From Prunus persica (lineage: Eukaryota; Streptophyta; Magnoliopsida; Rosales; Rosaceae): a stretch of DNA of 64,000 bases. The stretch is taken from NCBI RefSeq assembly GCF_000346465.2, contig NC_034009.1:43384649-43448648 (forward strand). Reading direction: 5' to 3'. Of this stretch, positions 13,437-25,148 are shown piece by piece. How positions within the stretch are numbered: the stretch's first letter is position 1; each line of letters begins with the position of its first letter. The notes beneath the pieces are model-generated. The model saw nothing but the letters and a program-made list of their open reading frames with translations. It was not told the origin of the DNA and searched no databases. A program made the translations under genes and the position numbers.

Positions 13437-13618
13437 TGTCTGCCATTGCAGTTGTTATATAAAAAAGACAAAAACAAAAAACTTCAAAGTAATATCTTGC
13501 CCTGCAAACCTCTACAGATAACAAAATTTTACAAATGGAACACGTATCATACAATTATGCACAAAAAATTGTCACATGTACTTTGCTCTTTTTTTTTTTC
13601 TTTTAATGAAACTCAAGT
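11876..13618. repeat. tandem duplication, copy B (5' copy)
   Basis: Close copy of A; differences are mostly single bases and small indels (for instance 10157-10190 is partly missing, and a shorter poly-A run follows 13455). All seven coding exons keep frame and splice sites, for example MKSKHLSTG versus MKSKRLSTG. It ends at the same poly-T/GAAACTCA motif as copy A. Confidence 0.85.
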
Positions 13619-13619
13619 C

Positions 13620-14887
13620 AACTGAGCCACTCATAGTGATTTGATCATACTATGGTATAGCCTTTTCTATGTTGCCCATCTACTTTTGAGTTATTGTTAG
13701 ACAATTGATAAAAATCACAGCATACAGAAAGGGATAAACAGTGTACAGAAACATATAAGTATAATGGAGAGGTGACCTTAAAAATGTTGAGACATGAACC
13801 AGTGTGTGGACACGCTTACTAATTCTGAACCAACCCAATACGATCACCAATTTAACCACCTAAGGGAGTCGAGTATGGGCAAGCCCAATGTACCAATCGT
13901 GTGTGGGGTTTTATCTCAAAAGTCATATGTGCTATTAGACTATTAGAAATGGATCACTCCTCAAAAATTGTAGATTGTTGTGTCTTCTATCTAATGGGAC
14001 TAATCCCCATTCTCACTCATGGCTTGCACCGAGCCACGTAACCCCAACAACAAAGTTATAGAAAGGGGGAGTAAGGCAGTCCCAAGTAGCATGACAATGA
14101 AGTATCTAAGTGGGACATGGTATGACACGAGACAGAAGACTCTTGCATTGTGGAACTGCTATGGTCGTTCACATAATAACTATAATTCATGAGTCTTTGA
14201 CGTAAGCATTGTGTAATAATCTAAGATTTTCTCCAACCTTTAGACCTGCATCCAGGGGCTGCAAAAGTTCATCATGCTTTGCTTCCCAAGTTAACATGTT
14301 ATTAACAAGATTTTGTCCATTTATTAACATGTTAGTTAATTAAACGTGTATTTAAATGTGATGGAGTTAGAAAGAAAGTTTGGATGGTGGTATATAATTA
14401 CCATATTGGCCTTAATTTTAAAGTTTTTATTACACTGATCAAAAGTAATAGGATGTACTTGGCATTTAAATATAATGGTGACAAGATGATTTTCATACTA
14501 AAGATTCTGTTGAGACAACCATGCATAGATTACTTTGCTAAAACGTAAGTAGTTTGTATGAACGTTTGAACCTCATTCAAAGCTTAGAACTTGATCTCAC
14601 CGTCATGTTCTTTCCTTAACAATTTGTGGGAATAACCATTATCAGATTACCTTGCTAAAATATAAGTAGTTTTCTATGAACATTTTTACATCCCATTGTC
14701 AAATTTGACCTCGTTTTCAAAGCTTAAAACTTTGATGTCTTCCTTCCTTTTGTTCTTTCCTACATTTTCTCAGCAACCAAACAGAACAACTCGGACCATA
14801 TGACAAAACTAGTACAGTTTAAGTGACAACAAAGTATAAACAGCCAAAGCAGAACATTCAAACAAAAGCGGATTTGGGTTCTTACAG
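13620..14887 (-). other. first intron of the PWWP gene
   Basis: Lies between the non-coding first exon (donor near 14887) and the ATG exon of copy B. About 13760-14060 has higher GC and repeat-like character but no recognisable coding sequence. Confidence 0.5.
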
Positions 14888-15000
14888 TTTCACCAGAGAC
14901 GGCACAGCAAGAGACTGAGATTGAGAACGACCGCGGCGTTCTGTGTGCGCGAAGGATGAACAGGAAATAGAAGGTCTGAGTGGGCGGAGAAGTGTCTTGG

Positions 15001-17450
15001 AAGTTGGAACGACAAAACCAAGCAACTTTATTGGGTTCCTTTTCTGTCAGACTGTATACGTTTGGTTTTTATTTTTTTCAAATGTCGAAAATTAGAGGTA
15101 ATTGAAGGAAAGAAATTACGCGAACGGAAATACCACTATTTTTTTAATCTTATCCAATCAAGTTTCGTCATGCGGAATTTTCATTACGTATGACAAAACA
15201 TGATTGGTTGAAAATAGCAATACAGTATTATTTTCATGATATACAAGTTTTCTCATATTGAAGCATGTTTAGTTACTAAGAATTTAAGAAGTCATGAATT
15301 AAGAATATGAGAATTAAAGAATTAGAATTGGATCAATTACTCTCCTAGTTCATCCGATTACTGATTTTGAAGGTCAATACTAATTTTAATGTGCAACCCA
15401 CAATTTTTTTTTTTTTATGTTAATAAATACATGAAAAGTTATGAATTAAAATTCCAATACAGATGTGTTTATAAACAAATGAAAATTATAAATTAGAATA
15501 ATTCAAATACTCATCCCCAATAAATAAATATGCTCTTAACTTTTTGATTTTTCCTTCCGCCATAAAATTATAGGCATGGAGTAATGTCCATAGTACCTTT
15601 TAATTTTTTTTGGATATAATGTCCATAATACCTTGAACATTGTTCGAAGCTATCAAGAAGTGTTTGATCACGAATTCACAATTCAACGGTTATATTTTTG
15701 AGACTAGGTGGAAAAATCTTTTGTTTTTTTATCTTGTGGGTTGGTTGGGCCCGACCTAGTTCTGATCCAAGTTTTTATTTCAATTCAACCCGAGTTGGAT
15801 GGGCCCAAAAACAGTACAAAATCTGGTACTCAAGATCCATAGGGTTTGGGCTTGAGTTTCGGCCGAGCTTTCCAAGTTTTCTTTTATGGTGCTACCCTAA
15901 GCTTCAAGCTAGTTTAGGGTTCCAAAAAAAAAAAATTGAGCTTCAAGCTAGTTTACAATGAGTGTGTGTTTGACCCAAAAAAGAAGAAGAAAGATGAGTG
16001 TGTTTTTAAAAAGTACATGACATGCGAACATGGTTTACATTTACAACAGTTGTTAGGGCTCCAGTTTTTTAATACCAATTGATGTGTCACATGATATGAC
16101 AATTCATATCAAATTACAGGTCATTCATTTTAGTTTAATTGTCTTTTTTATATTTTTTAACTTTATTTGATTAAGTAGACCAAATAGACCAAACCGTAGC
16201 TTCATCCTAGCCGCAACATTGTCATCGATGTAGTACGAGATCCGCCATTGTCAAACGTCCATAGAGCCAATATGATTTTTTTTTTTTCTTTGCTGGTTCC
16301 CCACGTCCTGGAAATCCCAAGTTGATTTGAGGGCATATAACATTGCAATGTGATGGAGAATATGATAGAGGAAAAATCAAATTACCTCTTCCAAACTTGG
16401 TCGTGACGGAGGATTTGCCCTATATTTGGGTCAAAATACCTCACTCTTTCTTTGATCTAGTTCTCGTAAGCGATGATATACAAAGTTTAATAGCCACAGT
16501 ATTGACCCCCAAAAAAAAAGAGTTTAATAGCCACAATGATGAGATGTGAAATTCCAGATCAAGTCCGAGGGTGGATCCAGCTAAACCCTACTATGGGCTA
16601 TAACCCTCGCTCACTCACCCTTTGCTATACATAGGGAATAAAGGCCCACACATTTCTTTAACAAAAATAAAAACAAGCAAGCATAATAGAAATGAAGCTT
16701 GTCCACCTTTAAAAAAAAGAAAAATTAATCAAAGAAAGAACATAGAAAGCCAAACCTTTCCACAGGAAGATTCTCCCTTTCTCTGGATCTCCATAGTTGG
16801 GCCGCCAAGGAGTGGAAGACATCAATTCATCAAAGCAAATTCATTGTTTGTTAGAACTTTTTGCTTCTTTTTCAAGGTTTTTTTTATACCACACAGAAAA
16901 AATCCTAGCCGATCAAGTAAACTCTTCTATGTTGTTTACTAGATTCGTACTTTTTGTCTATTTAGTTTCCTAGCTCAAACAAACTTCTTGCGACGGGAAT
17001 AGTAGTTTTTGCTATCTCTAGCCAATAACTCAATGACACGCGGAATTGCATGAAAGTCTCTCTTTCCAGTTTGATGTTTATTAAGTTTGTATGGATCTCT
17101 GTGCGTTATTTCTCTTTATTCAAGCAATGGCTATTTTATAGGCCAAAAGATACAAGAAGAACTGAACTGAGGAGAAGAAAGAGAAACATTTGATGGGTTG
17201 AACTCAACTTCATAAAGAATGAAAAACAAATCAACTTTGTTAAACATCATTATTGTGATGTTATGCAGAGGTGGAGACTGGTGTTGCTGGTGGTGGTGGT
17301 GGTGGGATAACTTGGCAGAGAGTAATAATAAAATTGAACAAAATTAAAAAGGTAATGTGACACATGACATGGTAATTCAAGTCATTTGTCAATGTCACAT
17401 AAGTTGATATGTAAGTTGGTACCTGTAGCATTATTGATATTTACAAAAAG
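15001..17450. other. intergenic, no gene recognised
   Basis: AT-rich flank of the PWWP gene. An open plus-strand stretch at 15698-15961 and another at 16622-16942 show no family signature. About 17080-17200 is similar to 20815-20930 (GTATGGATCTCTGTGCGTTA and the following 100 bp), marking the left edge of a duplicated block. Confidence 0.5.
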
Positions 17451-17451
17451 A

Positions 17452-18608
17452 ATAATACTAGATATATAACATTTTTATACCATTTTTTAATATCATATTA
17501 TGTGCCATCTCACATGATAATCCATGTCACCTTCCACATGATTTATTTTAGTTTCCATACAACTTTTTAGTTTTATCGTGTAAGATTTTGTTTTCAGGTA
17601 ACTATCCATATCACCTTCCACACGAATAAAATAGGCATTTCATGTGATTTGGACAAATAGGTGACGTTATTTGGAGCATCTAAATAGGAAGTTCGTGTGC
17701 TTTTACCTCACGGGAGTGTTATTTGTGGGCACCCTTAGATATTTGACAATACCAGTGATTGATGGGTTTCTCCTTTCTACATTACTATTGTCATTGACGA
17801 CCCATTTGAACCGTTGGTGGTGGTCGTCTTCAATCACGTTGGTGAGAAAAGGGATGATACGGGAGGAGTGAGAAAGAGACATTTATTTATTTATTTATTT
17901 AAAGAAAACTGACATTTGTATTCATAAAGTAAACACAAAGATCATCAACTACAAGGGTAAGAATAAATACAAATACCTACAAATGGGTAATACAAACATG
18001 AAAGCATAGTAACCACATAGAGTTAATCATGATACATGTCACATAAGGCCAAAAAAATTCGGCATAAAAGTAGCACGCCTGAACAAACCTGATATGATCG
18101 CCCAAATATGCCAATACAATAACTTTTAAACTCTCATAAGTACAAAATACAAGTGGAGACTAGATTACAATCAAACACCAAACTCACAAGGAGTTGATGC
18201 AATTATTACAAATCAAGAAAACTGTAAATACACATCAAGAAAATAAAAGTTGCTTAGCCACCTCGTCTATATCCACCAACATGACTAAACAACAAAGCCA
18301 TCCAAAGCTGGGGAGGAGAGGGAAAAATGAGGGGAAGGGCGGGCAAGAAGTGAGGGGAGAGGAGGGGAGATAGAAGAAGGGCGGAGGAGGAGAGAAGAGG
18401 GAAGGGGAGGGGCATATTTTTGGATATATATATTAATTTGTTCACTAAATTAAAAATTAAAAATTAATAAATATGAGTTGATGTGGTAGATGACATGGGT
18501 TATTATGTTAGTTGCCACATAAGAGTTTAGAATTATTATGTCAACTGCCACATAAGTTGATATTATAAAGTGGTATAAAAACGTAGCATGTCTAAGCATT
18601 TTCCTTAC
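17452..18608. mobile_element. probable non-autonomous DNA transposon with about 50-bp inverted ends
   Basis: The left end (ACATTTTTATACCATTTTTTAATATCA, with the following ATGTG) is the inverted counterpart of the right end, whose complement reads ACGTTTTTATACCACTTTATAATATCA then TTATGTG. No transposase is present. The interior holds an (ATTT)n-adjacent segment near 17880 and a GGGGAGGAGAGG-rich tract (18310-18410). Superfamily not assigned; no clear target duplication. Confidence 0.45.
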
Positions 18609-18679
18609 ACAAGCGACATACACACAATAACTTTTCCAAAGTATGACGGAATAGAGACAGATTCCAAAGTCCCAATGAG

Positions 18680-18800
18680 GCCATATCATAATGAAAAAGT
18701 ATGTTTGGCCTAAGATGAGTGGTTTCAGATTCAAAACCTCTAGACACCCATGTGTGAGTATGTCCCCGCCCCTTCCTACCTTTGACAAAAGAAGAAGAGA
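18680..18800 (+). repeat. SINE-like fragment
   Basis: GGCCTAAGATGAGTGG followed by AGATTCAAAACC and a purine-rich tail (GACAAAAGAAGAAG) resembles A-box/B-box spacing of a tRNA-derived SINE. Weak. Confidence 0.3.
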
Positions 18801-20260
18801 GATTCCAAAGGTTGAGTTGTCATACTGTCCCGCGAAGCATTATCCAAGAGTAGATGCTTGGGAATAACACAACTTATTGGCTCTTTTAAGATAAGAGGAC
18901 CATATGCCTGCATAGCTTGTTGGAGCAGATTATCCAAACTCAAATTAAATTACCCTCAACTATGAACGAATTTCATGTTTTTATTTATTTATTTATTTCT
19001 ATTGGGGGGGAACAATAGGTGTGTGGAGTATAAAATACAGACTCTAACTTTCTAATCTGTAAGTTGTTTAAGAAGAAGAAAAAAAAAAAAAAAAAAAGAA
19101 GTTATACTGCACTCCTTGTGTTCAGAATAACCGCGAAAATCCTTAAATCAAGGATCATCCGGACATGATCAAAACTAATAACCAATTATATATGAAAAAA
19201 AAAAAAAAAAAAACCCTTTCATATCAGCAGAGCAATTGGGTGTCTCAGTTCCAGTTTTGCGATCATTGGTGCCAATGAGTAGGACCTGTAATCTTTGCAT
19301 GCACCTATTTTTTCTTGGTTCACAAAATTGATCAACTTCTCCTCATAAAGTGAACAAATTTGATGCCAGTTAATCATCCATCCTAATTTACTTCATCCCA
19401 TTTGTGTATGCCTCAGCGATGAAGAATTTGCAAAAGGATCACATTCACCTTTAAATGCGAAAAGGACCATTCACACAAAAAAAAAAAAAGTACAATGCTT
19501 TCCTACTTGAATGGAAATGGACATGGAAATTTTCTCTAAAGCATGTGGTCCCTTGTAAAAGTACAGGCATTTGTAGGGTATACCATTAGTCCAGAACCAA
19601 ATCTTATCATGTTGTTTAAAGCCTCTTTTTTTCCAGTGGTCTCTGGTTCCTAAAATCGCAGCAATTGCTCTGAGAAGTATTACAAGGAAATTTGTTAGTA
19701 CTTAGTACCAAACCAACAAAATACTGCCAGTCTAAGAAAGGCAGATTAACATCAATTCTATTCTAAATTTCTAACAAATTTTTCCCCAAAGGGAGTACCA
19801 AGAAAGATTATGTATCCACCGGAAAACCTTAGCCTCCATATGGACGGAAGGATTCCTTAGACTAGTACAAGAATGGATTTCAAATGATTCCTTAATCACA
19901 TGTAACCTTAATCTAATGAGGTTATTCTTTGTTAGCAAATTTTACCTTATTTTCAAATCCAAATCCCTTCTTTTATATCCCTCCATCCAAACGAAGCCTT
20001 TGGGAACCAAGTAAGAAATAACAACCATGCAACAATGCTATATATTGCTATAAATTCAGTACACTTCAGCAGCTGCATCAAAAACATGTGCAGCCTGCTG
20101 ACACTCATTTATAACAGGGGATGCTGTAACTGCAGGTGCAACTATACAAGTAATGATATGAAGCTTGGAGTGCAAGATTGTTTTACAAGTTCACCAAGAC
20201 AGCAAATATGGATATGAATAAACAATCAGTCGGCCGGTTATCCATTAGTTAGGATTGCTA
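18800..20260 (+). repeat. diverged duplicate block, copy 1 (unsplit)
   Basis: Matches 21010-21098 plus 25149-26580 in order, with many substitutions and indels. Shared anchors include TTATCCAAGAGT..CTTGGGAATAACACAAC, GCATGCACCTA with TTTTTCTTGGTTCACAAAAT, and TGACACTCATTTATAACAGG. It contains the pre-insertion form of the Harbinger site (GGCTCTTTTAAGATAAGAGG, near 18877). Confidence 0.75.
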
Positions 20261-20600
20261 TCTGAAGCCTGATCAATGAAAGGCAATGAGTTTGTAACTT
20301 CTTAGCCCTTCCTGCCAAGGCATCAGAAACCGAATTTGCTTGACGTGTAATCCAACGCCAAACACACGACCTGAATCTACGCACTTCCCGGATTCTCATC
20401 TTTAAAAGAGGATAGATGCTAGCTCCACTTGCCTTTTGAGATATTTCCCTTCCAGTTTGAATTAGCTCCTTGGAGTCAGATTATTCGATAATGACATCTT
20501 TGCCACCGACATTGGCAGCAAAATAGCACCCCTTGAGCGCTGCTGGGGCCTCAGCCCGACAAACGCTCCATGGTTGTTTCAAATAGCAATGCCAATCCCA
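20260..20600 (-). pseudogene. RNase H-like (RVT_3 type) domain relic of a non-LTR retroelement
   Basis: The complement translates to AEAPAALKGCYFAANVGGKD, then VIIE, an in-frame TAA, SDSKELIQTG, and after an interval VWRWITRQANSVSDALAGRA. This is the order AEA..AL..G, E(S)D.K.L, R.AN..ADALA of the plant RNase H-like domain attached to LINE-type reverse transcriptases. One stop codon and loss of the rest of the protein mark it as a relic. Confidence 0.6.
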
Positions 20601-21335
20601 GCTGCAAACTTGTTCTTCTCACCAAAGGCATAATGAGATGACAATGGCGGAGAAGGACACGTTTGCAGCTGGGATTCTCAGGCAAAATACTGACTTTTTA
20701 ATACTAACTTACGTGCTTAGTCAGCTTTTTTATGGTTTCTAAATTTATTTGATGAAGTCAACACTTCTATTTTCTTGATTATAATTATATTTTTGGTCTA
20801 TTTATTAGTTTCCCAGGTTTGTATGGCTCTCTCTGTGTGCGTTATTTCTCTTTCTTCAATGAATGGATATATTTTACAGGCCAAAAGATACAGGAAGAAC
20901 TAAGCTGAGGATAAGAAAGAGAAACATGTGATGCTTGACAGAGATAATAATTATGAAAATTAAAAAGATGATGTGGCAATTCATGTTGGTGTGACATAAA
21001 GAATAAAGAGAAATTCCAAAGCTTGAATCGTCAGACTGTCCATAAAGCAAGCATTATCCAAGAGTCTTGGGAATAACACAACTTATTGGCTCTCCTAAGA
21101 GCATTTCCACCAGTTGACTCTTGCCATGGCAAGATTAGCCCTAGGGCAGGCACTATTCATGTAAATAGTGGCTGCTCTAGCCCCCTCCAGCAAAATGTGT
21201 TTCCAGCAGTTGGGGTTTGCCATGGCAATTACTATTCATTTTTTTGTTTTTTTCACAATTTTGTTTACTTAAACAATTAATTTGGATAATATTTTCGGAT
21301 AAGATTTTTGGGTTCCTACGTGTTAATACTATTCA

Positions 21336-21515
21336 TATCGGATAAGATTTTCGGTTTCAAATTTCAGATAAATTTCAAATTTCAGATACATTTCAAAATT
21401 CAAATTTCAGATAAATTCAAAATGTCAAATTTCAGATACATTTCTGAATTCAAATTTCAGATAAATTTGAAATTTGAAATTTCATTTGAATTTCAAATTT
21501 CAGATAAGATTTTCA
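21336..21515 (+). repeat. subterminal short repeats of the Harbinger element
   Basis: About eight imperfect copies of TTCAAATTTCAGATA in 180 bp. Subterminal repeats like these serve as transposase or accessory-protein binding sites in some DNA transposons; that role is inferred here. Confidence 0.6.
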
Positions 21516-21652
21516 CCCTCTAAGGTTGCGCCGCGTGTCATATCTATCTGTGTACATTTTTCTACAAAATCAGAGGTTCAGCTCATACCTCCCACACCAG
21601 TTCTTCTCTACATTTTCATTTCTCAAATTTTAGATTTCATTCTCCATTCTCA

Positions 21653-23029
21653 ATGGCAGACATGGAAGAGGTTTTGGAGAGGCAAGAGCGAGAAACTAGA
21701 GAAAGAATGCGTAGACGAGCTGCAAGCAAAAGGGCGCAGAGAGAACTAGATGAGCAACTTGGCATAGCAGTTGCTTTGCTAGAGGAAGAAAAGCAGGCTC
21801 GCCGTGGTTCACGAGAAGGCCGTCGCCCAAATGTGGACAGACATAGACATTCCCGGGGTAAGAATCTTATGGAAGATTATTTTATCCCACAATCTCTGTG
21901 CTCTGATGTTCATTTTCGAGGGAGATATAGAATGCAACCCCATTTGTTCAATAAAATCATGCATGATATTTGCAATTATGATGAATATTTTGTTCAAAAG
22001 AGAAATTGTGCTGGAAATTTGGGACTTCTTCCAGAGCAGAAGTTCACAGCTGTGATACGAATGTTGGCGTATGGGTCATCTGCTGATCAGGTGGATGAGA
22101 TTGCTCGGATGGGGAAGTCCACTATTTTGGAGAGCTTGGTGCGATTTTGTGATGCAGTGGAAACTCTGTACACCAAAGACTACCTCCGCAGACCTACGCC
22201 CAGGGACCTGCAAAGGCTTCTCCAAAAAGCTGAGTCTCGAGGATTCCCTGGCATGATTGGTAGCATTGACTGCATGCACTGGCAGTGGAAAAATTGTCCA
22301 ACTGCTTGGCAAAGGGACTACGGAAATAGAAAAGGGCAGAAAAGTATCATCCTGGAAGCAGTTGCTGGTTTTGATACATGGGTTTGGCACGCCTTCTTCG
22401 GAGTTGCCGGATCTCAAAACGATTTGAATGTCCTAGGTCAATCCCCGGTGTTCAATGATGTTTTGAGAGGTGAAGCCCCAAATATCACATATGAAATTAA
22501 CAATAACATCTACCAGACCGGGTATTATCTAGCTGATGGCATATACCCGAGGTGGACAACATTTGTGAAAACAATTCCACATCCTCGATCCCATAAGGAA
22601 AATTTTTTTGCTCGCTATCAAGAGGGGTACAGAAAAGATGTTGAGAGGTGCTTTGGTATCCTTCAAGCTCGGTGGGCTATTATCAGGGGCGCGACACGTC
22701 TATTTGACGAGGAGGTGCTTAGGAGTATAATGATGACTTGTATCATCCTCCATAACATGATTGTGGAAGATGAATATGATTACGATGCTGATGACGTGTA
22801 TGAACCAAATCCCATGGACACGGCCCTAACACGAATTTATGAAAAACCAGTGGGGCCAAATGGAGAAGCAGTGCAGCATGAACCGTTGGTTAGAGACGGT
22901 AGTTTCATGCCTCGTATGATTGATCGCTACACGGAGATGCAATCGTCGTATATTCATGAACACCGTCAAGTTGACTTGATGGAGCATTTATGGGCGGTGA
23001 AAGGCAATGAAGGAAATGAAGGTGAATAA
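21653..23029 (+). CDS. PIF/Harbinger DDE transposase, intact (458 aa)
   Basis: Nuclease that cuts and joins the element's ends. The N-terminus (about 1-70) is charged and helical. The central part carries a helix-turn-helix-like stretch (SSADQVDEIARMGKSTILES). The catalytic triad is visible: D206 in GMIGSIDCMHW, D295 in YYLADGIYPRW, and E331 in RKDVERCFGILQARW. The last two are 35 residues apart, as expected for DD35E Harbinger enzymes. No stop or frameshift, single exon, start ATG at 21653. Length is normal for plant PIF-like transposases (400-500 aa). It faces the second gene tail to tail. The element looks transposition-competent for this gene at least. Confidence 0.95.
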   Translation: MADMEEVLERQERETRERMRRRAASKRAQRELDEQLGIAVALLEEEKQARRGSREGRRPNVDRHRHSRGKNLMEDYFIPQSLCSDVHFRGRYRMQPHLFNKIMHDICNYDEYFVQKRNCAGNLGLLPEQKFTAVIRMLAYGSSADQVDEIARMGKSTILESLVRFCDAVETLYTKDYLRRPTPRDLQRLLQKAESRGFPGMIGSIDCMHWQWKNCPTAWQRDYGNRKGQKSIILEAVAGFDTWVWHAFFGVAGSQNDLNVLGQSPVFNDVLRGEAPNITYEINNNIYQTGYYLADGIYPRWTTFVKTIPHPRSHKENFFARYQEGYRKDVERCFGILQARWAIIRGATRLFDEEVLRSIMMTCIILHNMIVEDEYDYDADDVYEPNPMDTALTRIYEKPVGPNGEAVQHEPLVRDGSFMPRMIDRYTEMQSSYIHEHRQVDLMEHLWAVKGNEGNEGE

Positions 23030-23097
23030 AGTGAAGTGAAGAAGTTGTTTTTATTTTATTATGTTTATGTTGTATGTTGTTTATTTTTTGTTGTGAG

Positions 23098-23220
23098 TGG
23101 GTTGTTTATGTTTTATGCTTTGGTTGTGGGTTGTTTATTTTTTATGCTTTGGTTGTGGGTTGTTTATGTTTTATGCTTTGGTTGTGGGTTGTTTATTTTT
23201 TATGCTTTGGTTGTGGTTTG
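23098..23220 (+). repeat. 32-bp minisatellite in transposase 3' region
   Basis: About four units of TTGTTTATKTTTTATGCTTTGGTTGTGGG, in the 3' flank of the transposase gene. Confidence 0.75.
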
Positions 23221-23317
23221 TTTTTTATGTATGGAATGTTTTGAATAAAAAGGATTTTTGTTGAATATTTTCTTTATTGACTAAAAGAAAAGCAATACAA
23301 CTAACAATAAAATAAAA

Positions 23318-23460
23318 TACATGAATTAAACAAAACAAAAAATACAATGAAATGAAAGGTACATGAATTAAAGAAAACAAAAAATACAATGAAATCAAAG
23401 GTACATGAATTAAAGAAAACAAAAAATACAATGAAATCAAAGGCAAGTAAACTAAGACAT
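23318..23460. repeat. about 50-bp tandem repeat between the two Harbinger genes
   Basis: Three near-identical units, each with TACATGAATTAAA followed by ACAAAAAATACAATGAAAT. It lies between the convergent ends of the two genes. Confidence 0.75.
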
Positions 23461-23542
23461 GAAAGGCAAACAAACTATTTTAATGGTTTCCATCATTTAA
23501 CCAATCCGTGTTGCTAGGTCCATCGTCACGAAAAAGTCTTCA

Positions 23543-24583
23543 TCTCATAACATCCCTTCGTTCTAGCTTCCAGTATTGTTTTGTTTCAGGGGACATATGG
23601 CTTGTATCCATGGCCATGGTTTCCCGATCTTTTTTTTCAATGTTTTGTTCGCGTACATACTCCCTTTCTTTGTGTACATACTCCCTTTCTTTTGCATATT
23701 CTACTTGAATAGCCATATCGTGCTCTTGTTGTTTCAAGTCCATTTCAATTCTCATGGCTTGGTGCTTTGAAAGTTACTCCAAAAATTGAGATGCATTCTT
23801 GCTAGAATTACTCCCTCTCTTCGCCTTCGCCGCCTTCCTCCCAATAGGCCTTGGCTCATTTTCAATTGGTGAGTCTAGATTCATCGGGGAATCCATAGGT
23901 GAATCCGATGCCGGAGTCTCACGAAGTGGAGTCTCGTTCAAGACTACCGTCGGACCGGTTGGAATAATTTGGAATCTCTTACAAGTCTTTACCACCTCCC
24001 AACAATGGGTATGGTTGAAACTTTTTTTCCCTTGGCTAGTAGCACCAAACCACATTTGTGCTTGTATAATCTATAAAAAAAAAATGAAATGGAAATGCAA
24101 GAGAATTTTTAAAATATTGGCAATGCAACATGTAAAAAAAAACTAATGGAAATTAAAGAAATAATAAAAAAATACAACATGTATTAAAAAAAACTAGAGA
24201 CATATTAACAAAATATATAAATTGCAAGAAACATTTAAATAAAAATTAATATGACATAGAAATTAATAGAAGAAAAATGACAAATAATTTACCTCATTGC
24301 TAAGATTTTCTCCGCTTCGATGGTTGTCAATCGCTTTTGCTAAGGCATTTCTCTATTTCCCCAACTCTTTATTAAGAACTTTCCACCTATTGGATAATGT
24401 CATTTCTGTACGTGTAGAACCAATTGCCCTTTCACAAAATGCTTGATGAATTTTTTTCCACATATGAGAAAATTTAATCTCATTGCCCGTTACGGGACAA
24501 TGACTAACTTGGACCCAAGCCTCACACAAGCTAACATATTCCATCATGCTCCATGCCCCTCCATTTTCATTAGAAAAACCCAT
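23543..24583 (-). pseudogene. Harbinger second gene, MYB/SANT-like DNA-binding protein, one in-frame stop
   Basis: The partner protein that, with the transposase, binds the ends and aids nuclear import in this superfamily. Exon 1 (24583 to about 24293) begins MGFSNENGGAWSMMEYVSLC and has the tryptophan-spaced trihelix/SANT pattern (W..MEY..LCEAW; FSHMWKKI; LSNRWKVLNKELGKWRNAL). After an intron with poly-A-rich sequence, exon 2 starts near 24070 (QMWFGATSQGKKSFNHTHCW). It runs through PIGRKAAKAKRG, then a TAA at 23771-23773 interrupts the frame. The frame resumes as LSKHQAMRIEMDLKQQEHD and ends ..SPETKQYWKLERRDVMR. The stop removes the conserved charged C-terminus. It could be a recent null mutation, or the shortened protein may still bind DNA. 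Confidence 0.8.
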
Positions 24584-24908
24584 AATATGCTAGAAAAAAA
24601 ATTACAACTTCAAAGTGAAAAAATATTGAATAGAAAGTGAATAAAATTTGAGGAGAAAGTGAACAATAGTAGAAGGAGAAGAAAATATATGATGAGTTGG
24701 TGTTAAAAGTGAAGAGTATTGGTTGGTATTTATACACAAAAAATTCTGTAATTTTTTGTGTATTTTTTTAAAAAAAATTCAATTTTTTTTGGCAGAAAAA
24801 TTGGCTGCCGTTGGATTGAAGAAAAAATTCCAATCGGAGCGACCAGAGGCCGCCACATGTCAAAGAGCCGTTGGCGACACTGTAGCGCTGATGTGAATTT
24901 TTTTTTAA

Positions 24909-24937
24909 CGTTGGCGCGTGCAATGCACGCGCCAACG
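24909..24937. repeat. perfect hairpin in Harbinger subterminal region
   Basis: Arms of 13 bp (CGTTGGCGCGTGC and its complement) around a 3-base AAT loop. Strikingly GC-rich inside AT-rich DNA. Confidence 0.85.
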
Positions 24938-24962
24938 GTAAAAAAAAATTCAAAATTTCAGG

Positions 24963-24985
24963 GCTGACGCCATGCTGGCGTCAGC
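24963..24985. repeat. second perfect hairpin in Harbinger subterminal region
   Basis: Arms GCTGACGCCA and TGGCGTCAGC around a TGC loop, 25 bp after the first hairpin and about 160 bp from the right terminus. Confidence 0.85.
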
Positions 24986-25148
24986 TATTTTGTCCCAGCC
25001 TTCGAGCCCGAGCTCGGGCCGAATTCGCCTTCGGGCCTGCCCGTTTTGGTGGCCCCCACTCTCGCCCGGGCTGGACTTTTGCTGCTGGACTCCGTTTTTT
25101 GCCCAAACCCCCCCAGTCCGAGTTTTTCCAGCCCTGCTGGAAATGCTC

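Larger units (their letters stand above)
21099..25148. mobile_element. PIF/Harbinger DNA transposon, 4,050 bp, two genes
   Basis: Termini are inverted: left GAGCATTTCCACCAG, right CTGCTGGAAATGCTC. They are flanked by TAA on both sides (21096-21098 and 25149-25151), the usual Harbinger 3-bp target duplication. The paralogous site near 18877 (TTTTAAGATAAGAGG) is empty, which confirms the boundaries. Inside are a plus-strand transposase and a convergent minus-strand MYB/SANT-like gene, the standard two-gene layout. Subterminal regions hold short AAATTTCAGATA repeats (left) and two perfect hairpins (right). Confidence 0.93.

Noticed and set aside
22076..22417. Minus-strand open frame of 113 codons
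   Set aside because: Shadow of the transposase coding sequence.
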